Below, piece after piece: positions 1 to 4,418 of a stretch of DNA of 5,361 nt; the first letter of the stretch is position 1, and each line of letters starts with the position of its first letter. The notes under the pieces are model-generated. The model was given only the letters and a program-made list of their open reading frames with translations, was not told the DNA's origin and did no database searches. This DNA comes from Methanosarcinaceae archaeon (GTDB taxonomy: Archaea; Halobacteriota; Methanosarcinia; Methanosarcinales; Methanosarcinaceae). The DNA lies in contig DQIO01000164.1 of the NCBI GenBank assembly GCA_020793555.1, forward strand, positions 1 to 5,361. The letters run 5' to 3'. The translations under genes and the position numbers were made by a program.

Positions 1-393
1 AAGTATGGGCGTGGTGCCAAAAGTTGTCAGTGATGACAGTAGATCATGATCCAGCTCCAATAATTCATAACCAATCAATCCACCCAGTGAATTGCCCACA
101 AAATGTACCTTCCTGATACCCAGATGTGTCAGGAGATCCTGCACATCCCGGGCCATTTCCCTCACCGTATAATCATCCCGGGTTGGATTGATAGGGGCTG
201 ATGAATTACCGTGACCGCGCAAAGATATGAGGAGTAACCTGTGATTTCTTGCAAAATATTGTTGCTGAGGCACGAACTGGTTAAGGTTGCTTCCAAGTCC
301 ATGCATGAAGAGCAAGGTGTATTCACTATCAGGGCCGGAAAGTGAATATTCAATTTCAACATGATCGTTGACTTTAATTGTTTTAATGTTCAT
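1..393 (-). CDS. Alpha/beta hydrolase, N-terminal 131 residues (runs off left edge)
   Basis: Translation from the ATG at 393 gives a clear alpha/beta-hydrolase-fold N-terminus in one open frame to the window edge. Visible motifs are the oxyanion-hole segment HGLGSN (residues 31-36) after a hydrophobic strand, LRGHGNSSAP (58-67), typical of the strand 4 region in esterase/lipase-type members, the segment DYTVREMARDVQDLLTHLGI, and the nucleophile elbow VGNSLGG (99-105), with Ser102 as the predicted nucleophile. The catalytic Asp and His would lie beyond the window. The family includes esterases, carboxylic-ester and C-C hydrolases and haloperoxidase-like enzymes; the substrate cannot be read from this half. 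No signal peptide is seen, so it is probably cytoplasmic. A weak AGGT lies about 9 bases before the ATG. It is separated by 111 bases from the gene to its right and may have its own promoter. Confidence 0.93.
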   Translation of the reverse strand, partial: MNIKTIKVNDHVEIEYSLSGPDSEYTLLFMHGLGSNLNQFVPQQQYFARNHRLLLISLRGHGNSSAPINPTRDDYTVREMARDVQDLLTHLGIRKVHFVGNSLGGLIGYELLELDHDLLSSLTTFGTTPIL

Positions 394-411
394 ACAACCC
401 CAACCTATCCA

Positions 412-431
412 CCCCATTTTGAAAAATGGGG
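412..431. promoter_or_regulatory. 20-bp palindrome upstream of the hydrolase gene
   Basis: CCCCATTTT-GA-AAAATGGGG is a perfect inverted repeat with 9-bp arms and a 2-base centre. It lies 18 bases upstream of the hydrolase start codon. A TATA-like box on the minus strand (GAATATACT, about 453-462) would place transcription start near 430-435, at the edge of the palindrome. That position suits a repressor operator. It could also form an mRNA 5' hairpin. The symmetry is directly visible; the regulatory role is inferred. Confidence 0.5.
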
Positions 432-452
432 CATCCATAAAGGGACACACCT

Positions 453-462
453 TCAGTATATT
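453..462 (-). promoter_or_regulatory. Possible TATA box for the hydrolase gene
   Basis: The minus strand reads TTTGAATATACTGAAGG here. An archaeal TATA box sits about 25 bases before transcription start, so this would start RNA near 433 and give a 5' leader of roughly 40 bases before the ATG at 393. No strong BRE is visible, so the call is tentative. Confidence 0.3.
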
Positions 463-504
463 CAAACACAATGTCAGATATACGTGTTTTTGTCCAAACT
501 TCAA

Positions 505-609
505 TCATAGTTTAACGCTTAACTTTTTAGCAAATGCAGTGATGGTAGTCGCAATAAGTGCTACAAGTAAAATAATTACTGGAATGACTGCAAAGTTCTT
601 TACATTCAT
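505..609 (-). CDS. Small single-pass membrane protein (34 residues)
   Basis: The frame from ATG 609 to TGA 505 encodes a 34-residue peptide. It starts MNVKNFAVIPV, continues with a hydrophobic segment of about 20 residues (7-26), and ends in a lysine-rich tail, AKKLSVKL. This is a typical single transmembrane helix with a positively charged, probably cytoplasmic, C-terminus. It begins 26 bases after the stop of the zinc-ribbon gene, so the two are probably co-transcribed. There is no clear Shine-Dalgarno site. An in-frame stop lies three codons upstream, so only this ATG or the TTG immediately before it could be the start. An overlapping frame (stop at 527) could encode a Cys-rich 35-residue peptide instead, but the helix frame looks more protein-like. 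No function is assigned. Confidence 0.42.
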   Translation of the reverse strand: MNVKNFAVIPVIILLVALIATTITAFAKKLSVKL

Positions 610-635
610 CAAGTTTTAATTGTTGTTCTTTCATG

Positions 636-842
636 TTAATCATCTGCGTACGGCTTGATCTGTAATTGTTGGGATTCCATTGTGAAATTCTGGCGGGATG
701 TCCATCCGCAATTACAAACATCAATTTCATCCCAGTTGATAGTAATAATATGTCGAAATATATTACTTTGACAAACAGGACAGGACTGTGCGTTATCTTC
801 TGTTCCTTGTATCGATCTGCTTATTCTGTGTCTTTTATCCAT
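636..842 (-). CDS. Small zinc-ribbon protein (68 residues)
   Basis: The start at ATG 842 is chosen because a very strong Shine-Dalgarno site, AGAGGTGAT, lies just upstream (core AGGTG five bases from the ATG). A longer frame to 911 would run through a large hairpin and add an implausible N-terminus. The protein has a basic start (MDKRHRISRS), then CPVC (Cys21, Cys24) and, 18 residues later, CNCGW (Cys43, Cys45). These are two Cys knuckles expected to bind one zinc ion as a zinc ribbon. The second knuckle is CxC rather than the usual CxxC. The tail is short, polar and acidic (YADD). Such small proteins are common in archaea and mostly uncharacterised; nucleic-acid or protein binding is possible but not shown. 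It is probably first in a two-gene unit with the small membrane protein to its left. Confidence 0.7.
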   Translation of the reverse strand: MDKRHRISRSIQGTEDNAQSCPVCQSNIFRHIITINWDEIDVCNCGWTSRQNFTMESQQLQIKPYADD

Positions 843-845
843 CGA

Positions 846-854
846 ATCACCTCT
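846..854 (-). promoter_or_regulatory. Ribosome binding site AGAGGTGAT of the zinc-ribbon gene
   Basis: On the minus strand AGAGGTGATTCG precedes the ATG at 842. AGGTGAT matches the complement of the archaeal 16S rRNA 3' end (ATCACCT) with normal spacing. It fixes the start of the 68-residue frame and is the strongest translation signal in the left half of the window. Confidence 0.75.
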
Positions 855-872
855 AGATATTATGACGTGGCG

Positions 873-925
873 ATTAATCGGCAAGTTTGAAAATGTGTAT
901 GTTGCATTCAAACTTGTCGATTGAT
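873..925 (+). repeat. Long imperfect inverted repeat / RNA hairpin
   Basis: Bases 873-891 pair with 907-925 around a 15-base loop (892-906). The inner 10 bp (CAAGTTTGAA / TTCAAACTTG) are perfect. The outer part pairs throughout if the RNA is copied from the plus strand, where 881/917 and 875/923 become G-U pairs, giving a 19-bp stem. In a minus-strand RNA these two positions are A-C mismatches. It lies 31-83 bases upstream of the zinc-ribbon start codon, so it is either in that gene's leader or promoter, or part of a plus-strand RNA. Confidence 0.6.
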
Positions 926-1050
926 GGTCGAGCTTGAATGTATCGATTGGGATGTGCTGTGGAAATAAACTATATTGAACAGTATCGATTTTCTCTGTAC
1001 CATCCCTACGCTATAGTACTATGTGAAAAAGCTAACCATTTCAATGGATT

Positions 1051-1076
1051 GTGGGCACCCCACGGTTATTTTTTTT
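1051..1076 (+). terminator. Hairpin followed by T8, terminator-like
   Basis: GTGGG-CAC-CCCAC (1051-1063) is a perfect 5-bp stem with a 3-base loop, followed after five bases by eight T residues (1069-1076). It resembles an intrinsic terminator for a plus-strand transcript. T-runs alone can terminate archaeal RNA polymerase. No plus-strand gene is recognised upstream, so the transcript it would end is unknown. Confidence 0.35.
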
Positions 1077-1140
1077 AATCACGATCTTGCATATCTACTC
1101 GCGGTCCTTTTAGTATCCATCATGAACGCCATCAGCGCCA

Positions 1141-1250
1141 GCCCCTTTGACAGGAACACGAAAGGGAGGGTTGAGCAGATCGGGACAGGCACCCGGTCAG
1201 ATTAGAGGCGAGGGGGCGGCAGGAGAGACGAAGAAGGAATGGGGGCTTGG
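1141..1250. other. G+C-rich, purine-rich island
   Basis: By hand count G+C is about 62% over these 110 bases, against clearly AT-rich flanks. The plus strand is strongly purine-biased, especially 1201-1250, with several G-runs (1165-1170, 1182-1184, 1212-1216, 1241-1245). It ends sharply at an AT-rich stretch near 1253. It fits a structured non-coding RNA, a remnant of transferred DNA, or a decayed coding fragment. No known RNA family motif was recognised. Confidence 0.45.
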
Positions 1251-1292
1251 CCATTTAAATACAATTTAACAGGATTTAAAGCAACAATGAAC

Positions 1293-1304
1293 AATATATA
1301 AAAG
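1293..1304 (+). promoter_or_regulatory. TATA-like box, plus strand
   Basis: AATATATAAAAG preceded by A-rich GAACA resembles an archaeal BRE/TATA box reading rightward. Start would be near 1320-1328. It is followed by a 27-codon frame (ATG 1320 to TGA 1403, starting MPDHNLRMKY) and a T5 run (1406-1410) just before the end of the convergent propeller gene. The product, if any, could be a small RNA or micropeptide; neither is established. Confidence 0.3.
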
Positions 1305-1432
1305 AGGTCGTGGCAGGTGATGCCAGACCATAACCTGCGTATGAAATATATTGAGTTGCGTGCGGACATACAATATTCATCGCAAGTCCATTTACACTAC
1401 TGACCTTTTTCCATGTGTTACACGGATCACTA

Positions 1433-3616
1433 TTATTCTACTCGATTATTTTCTTTGAGAACAAATCTGCCAAGTATATACCCCAGTACACCGCCGGAGA
1501 TTCCTGAAACCAATGTGTATATCAAAAGAATAAATACTCCCAGTACTCCCCAATTCTCAGGCACATTTGCATATCCGTATTTACTTTCTACAATTAGATA
1601 ATAAATAAGTAGGAATGCGAGTAGCAAATAAGGTGTTGCGCCGATTAAAAAACCAATCTTAAACTTGTTTTTGGTTTTTGCAGATGATAAAACACCTGTG
1701 ATAGTGCCTACAATAATTACACCCAATAATAAGGCAGAAAATATGAATGAGTAATAATACAAGCCATGCATTTCCCCTGAAGCAAATACCATTAGAATAT
1801 GAATTATTATAGCCAAAATTCCAGAAAACTTCAAATTGTTTTTAAAATCCCTTCCATGATAAATATTGTTCAGGGCATTTCTTTTCCAATAAAAAACCAT
1901 GCCAATTATCAAAAGTAAAATGAAGGCTGTTGCAATGTATATATGAGTATTTTCAATGACATTCGGCCCATCGCCATGCTCAAAAGCATATAGCTTTCCA
2001 TCTATCGATGTCAGGAAAAGTTTGTCTTTATACACCATGGGCTTTGAGACATCGTATCCTTCAGTTTTACCCCCTACCCAGATACGTTCACCAGTTTTCA
2101 CATCAAATATATTTATGTTATTTTTGCCATATGATGCAGCATATAGGTATTCCCCTGCGATAACCGACTTTGGACCCACTATTGAATCAGGGACATCTGG
2201 TAATATCTCCCCGGACATTGCATCAACTACAGTAGATTTTGTGGAATATAATGTGCTAGTCTCAATAGCGTAACTAGTGAATAATTTACCACTTTCTGCC
2301 ACAATGCTAATTATTCTGTCACCAACATTTATTTTCCAGACATATTCTCCTGAATCCGAAGATAATGCTATAATATTCCCATCACTAAAGCCGGTATAAA
2401 CCAGATTATCATTATAAACCAGATTACGATAAACAAGTCTGTCGGATACCTCATCTGTATATTCCCAAACCTTTTCTCCGGTTTTTGCGCTGATTGCAAT
2501 TAACCCCTCTTTTGTTATTGGCTGCTCACGTTCGGGTTCAGGCTCATCAGGATTTAGTGCAATTGGCGGACCTGCATAGCTCAAATGCGATACGTGATAT
2601 TTGAATATCACAACATCATCAATTATAGCTGGATTTGATAATGAATATGAGTTTCCGCCACCTGCCCCGAACTCGGTTGTATTGAGCTCATACACCCATT
2701 TAAGGTTCCCATTTGTAGCATCTATCGCAAAAACATATTTATCATCAGGCGTGCTTACATACAGCGAGTCAGCAGAGATGGTCGAATATCCGCTTCCACT
2801 TCCTATGGGGGCGCAGGGCTGATCGTAGGGCCCGCGATCCTCACACCCCATGGGATAGTTTTGACTCCATAATATTTTTCCGCTTTTTGCATTAATGGCA
2901 TCAATGGTTGGAAGATGTAATGCGTACAAAACCCCATCAGCATAATTCAGATTGGCATTTTGCCCATTCTTCCAGAGTAAAACGCCAGAATCTGCATCTA
3001 TGGCCTTAATACCTTCATCATTGACATATAGGATATTATCTCCGATAATTTGTATCATTGCAGGTTCCTGTTGACTGACCCAATCGCTTAATTCATAAGT
3101 CCATGCTACTTTTAAAGGCGGCTCAAGGGTTACAGCTTCAGTTTCCACAAGATGTATTGACAGATTGGAAAACTCAAAGTCGTCATAATTAGTCCCATTC
3201 ACATTACTTCCTGATGTAATGCGAATCGTATTCGTTCCGTTTTTAAAATATGCAGGATCTACCGAAAAGGTAATCCGTATTAGTTCATTTTCAGAAGTTT
3301 GTGTCGGAACATAATCGTTAAGAGTTGCGATTTCAATATCATTGAGGTACACCTTATCCAGAAATTCATCTGATGCCTCCGGGACGATACTTCTGGCATC
3401 CAGTTTGAACTTGGCATTGTTGATCTGCGCCGAATTGTCTATATTGAAATCAACAGTATAATCTATGCCCTCTGGCTCGTTTGGAATCAAATCATCCTTA
3501 AAATCATCCCCAATATGATGTTGGCCATTATCGAGAACTATCTCAGCTGCAATGCCTGGCTGACTTATTGCAAGAATCATTACGCCAAATAAAATAATTT
3601 TCAACCACCATGCCAC
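1433..3616 (-). CDS. Secreted membrane-anchored PQQ/BamB-like beta-propeller protein
   Basis: The predicted protein has about 727 residues from GTG 3616. Residues 1-24 form a signal peptide (WWLKIILFGVMILAI, cleavage likely after PGIAA). Residues 25-160 look like a beta-sandwich adhesion or ligand-binding domain. Residues 168-550 are a propeller with seven repeats of the form A-x-(S/T/N)-G-x-x-x-W, for example IDADSGVLLW (206-215), INAKSGKILW, IDATNGNLKW, ISAKTGEKVW, LSSDSGEYVW, VDAMSGEILP (Trp lost) and FDVKTGERIW. Five hydrophobic helices follow (about 558-576, 594-612, 620-644, 653-676, 689-718). The propeller should face outside. Residues 258-268 hold two cysteines ten apart, a possible disulphide, and several N-x-S/T sites allow glycosylation. 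The vicinal Cys pair of quinoprotein dehydrogenases is absent, so a binding or scaffold role is likelier than PQQ catalysis. Alternative starts are TTG 3619, ATG 3625 and TTG 3655. It is probably a single-gene transcript. Confidence 0.9.
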   Translation of the reverse strand: MAWWLKIILFGVMILAISQPGIAAEIVLDNGQHHIGDDFKDDLIPNEPEGIDYTVDFNIDNSAQINNAKFKLDARSIVPEASDEFLDKVYLNDIEIATLNDYVPTQTSENELIRITFSVDPAYFKNGTNTIRITSGSNVNGTNYDDFEFSNLSIHLVETEAVTLEPPLKVAWTYELSDWVSQQEPAMIQIIGDNILYVNDEGIKAIDADSGVLLWKNGQNANLNYADGVLYALHLPTIDAINAKSGKILWSQNYPMGCEDRGPYDQPCAPIGSGSGYSTISADSLYVSTPDDKYVFAIDATNGNLKWVYELNTTEFGAGGGNSYSLSNPAIIDDVVIFKYHVSHLSYAGPPIALNPDEPEPEREQPITKEGLIAISAKTGEKVWEYTDEVSDRLVYRNLVYNDNLVYTGFSDGNIIALSSDSGEYVWKINVGDRIISIVAESGKLFTSYAIETSTLYSTKSTVVDAMSGEILPDVPDSIVGPKSVIAGEYLYAASYGKNNINIFDVKTGERIWVGGKTEGYDVSKPMVYKDKLFLTSIDGKLYAFEHGDGPNVIENTHIYIATAFILLLIIGMVFYWKRNALNNIYHGRDFKNNLKFSGILAIIIHILMVFASGEMHGLYYYSFIFSALLLGVIIVGTITGVLSSAKTKNKFKIGFLIGATPYLLLAFLLIYYLIVESKYGYANVPENWGVLGVFILLIYTLVSGISGGVLGYILGRFVLKENNRVE

Positions 3617-3625
3617 CAAGATCAT

Positions 3626-3631
3626 ACCTCC
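3626..3631 (-). promoter_or_regulatory. Ribosome binding site GGAGGT that decides the propeller start
   Basis: A strong GGAGGT lies directly against the in-frame ATG at 3625, with no spacing, too close to serve it. Spacing is 6 bases to the TTG at 3619 and 9 bases to the GTG at 3616. Both give a compact signal peptide starting at or just before AWWLK. GTG 3616 is preferred because GTG is usually the stronger start codon. Confidence 0.55.
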
Positions 3632-3678
3632 AATATATATTCTGTCTGCATTCAACCATTTTCAATTATTATGGAACC

Positions 3679-3718
3679 CAAGGTGGTTGGATGGGTGTAT
3701 ATGTTGTCAACCACCTTG
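3679..3718. promoter_or_regulatory. 11-bp inverted repeat flanking a TATA-like box
   Basis: CAAGGTGGTTG (3679-3689) and CAACCACCTTG (3708-3718) are perfect inverted copies separated by 18 bases. The spacer contains, on the minus strand, ACATATACACCC, a TATA-like sequence (about 3695-3704) that would start RNA near 3673 and give a leader of about 50-60 bases to the propeller start. Half-sites on both sides of the TATA box would let a bound dimer block TBP. Alternatively it is an mRNA leader hairpin if transcription starts further upstream. The repeat is certain; its role is inferred. Confidence 0.55.
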
Positions 3719-3730
3719 AGTTAAGAGTTA

Positions 3731-3744
3731 GTCGATTAATCGAC
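3731..3744. promoter_or_regulatory. Perfect 14-bp palindrome GTCGATTAATCGAC
   Basis: The sequence is identical to its reverse complement. It lies about 115 bases upstream of the propeller start and just downstream (minus-strand sense) of a second TATA-like sequence, CTATATTC (about 3753-3760). Its core CGATTAATCG recurs at 871-880 upstream of the zinc-ribbon gene. It may be a binding site for a dimeric regulator. Confidence 0.45.
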
Positions 3745-4031
3745 TTGTCTGAATATAGATGTGCACGCAATGGTACTTAAACATTTCTATTTATCGAAAG
3801 ACTTTGCTGGGATGTACAGTATCTGACAATAAAACGAATTTTGGTGGGTGCAAAGGAATGCGCCCTGTTAGCGATTGGAGTGCAGACTTTAGAGCGAGTC
3901 CCGATTTGAATCGCAAGACATCGATTATTGATTCCACCACTCCGGCTAATCAGGACAGCCACATGCTGTCACTTCCCATATAGCACTAGAGCATCTACAC
4001 CTGGCAGAACTTTGGATGCCTTCGTCCTGAC
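3745..4031. other. Intergenic stretch with raised G+C and no convincing gene
   Basis: G+C is about 50% over 3841-4020, above the neighbouring genes. Two opposing short frames cover it (plus 3759-3983, minus 3777-3962), but neither has a ribosome binding site, a recognisable domain or natural-looking composition. Short self-complementary pieces occur, such as GCGATT (3871-3876) with AATCGC (3909-3914), and GGAGTG (3877-3882) with CACTCC (3938-3943). It may be a non-coding RNA or a decayed gene. I could not match it to a tRNA, SRP RNA, RNase P RNA or C/D-box pattern. Confidence 0.4.
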
Positions 4032-4133
4032 TTATTGTTCCGACCCCTCATTATCAGGTATGGCACCTGCCGGCAACTGTCTGGTCATATAACCCAGTGC
4101 ATAATCAAACACGAGAATTAGCGTTACACCCAT
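4032..4133 (-). CDS. Possible 33-residue ORF at the operon end
   Basis: ATG 4133 to TAA 4032 encodes a short peptide starting MGVTLILVFDYALGYM and ending PDNEGSEQ: a hydrophobic N-terminal half and a polar acidic tail. It starts eight bases after the stop of the 76-residue membrane protein, so translational coupling is possible, but no Shine-Dalgarno site is visible. It could be a real small membrane peptide, the surviving end of a decayed larger gene, or chance. Nothing recognisable follows it. Confidence 0.25.
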   Translation of the reverse strand: MGVTLILVFDYALGYMTRQLPAGAIPDNEGSEQ

Positions 4134-4141
4134 AAACCCGG

Positions 4142-4372
4142 TTATTTATTCATAGATTCTGAATCAGTAGTTATCTCTGCATCAACTTCTTTTGTTTCAG
4201 TTTTATCTTCAAAGCTTAGTTTAATTGGATTTATCAATAATATCAAGACAAAAATTATTGGCAAAGCTAAAATAATCCCCCACAAAAGCATGCCAATATA
4301 AAAGCTATATGCCACTATTGTAAATGGTATCAAAAATGCGATTGCAAGTACAATTTGTTCATTTCTGTTCAT
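4142..4372 (-). CDS. Small two-helix membrane protein with acidic tail (76 residues)
   Basis: The start at ATG 4372 is supported by AGAGG with 7-base spacing. After a short polar N-terminus (MNRNEQ) come two hydrophobic segments (about 7-24 and 28-50) joined by a very short turn, a helical hairpin. A polar, strongly acidic tail follows (about 54-76, many Glu/Asp). With two helices both ends lie on the same side, most likely the cytoplasm. No family is recognised. It begins 46 bases after the stop of the 306-residue protein and probably shares its transcript, which suggests a partner or accessory subunit, but this is inference only. Confidence 0.72.
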   Translation of the reverse strand: MNRNEQIVLAIAFLIPFTIVAYSFYIGMLLWGIILALPIIFVLILLINPIKLSFEDKTETKEVDAEITTDSESMNK

Positions 4373-4418
4373 CTTTCATCCTCTTCTATAATTTTTTTGT
4401 ATCCGAATTTCCTATCCT

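Larger units (their letters stand above)
843..1432. other. Intergenic stretch of about 590 bases without a convincing gene
   Basis: No frame on either strand looks like a normal gene. The longest plus-strand frame (GTG 1023 to TAG 1205, 60 residues) starts MKKLTISMDCGH, has a hydrophobic middle and ends in a basic tail, but has no ribosome binding site and lies over a G+C-rich island. The minus strand is also fairly open across 1015-1206, with a single stop near 1080 in one frame, so this may be the decayed remnant of a gene. Other contents are the 873-925 hairpin, a terminator-like hairpin at 1051-1076, the 1141-1250 island, and a TATA-like box near 1295. Confidence 0.5.

Noticed and set aside
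636..911. Longer 91-residue version of the zinc-ribbon protein starting at 911
   Set aside because: The added 23 residues run through the large hairpin, and the strong AGGTGAT site points to the ATG at 842.
1023..1205. 60-residue plus-strand frame starting with GTG, with a signal-like hydrophobic middle
   Set aside because: It has no ribosome binding site, crosses the terminator-like T8 run and the G+C-rich island, and shows no recognisable family. At most it is a remnant.
1165..1245. G-quadruplex candidate
   Set aside because: Only two G3 runs are close together; the next runs are 11 or more bases away, so it does not fit the canonical pattern.
1433..3616. Catalytic PQQ-dependent dehydrogenase
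   Set aside because: The repeats are PQQ-like, but the vicinal Cys pair of quinoprotein dehydrogenases is absent and the protein has a large membrane domain.
3841..3945. tRNA-like look (TTCAAATC on the minus strand, paired arms)
   Set aside because: The base before TTC is A and cannot pair with the following C as a T-arm requires. No complete acceptor, D and anticodon arms could be built.
3777..3962. 61-residue minus-strand frame and the opposing plus-strand frame 3759-3983
   Set aside because: They overlap on opposite strands, lack ribosome binding sites and have no domain-like features.
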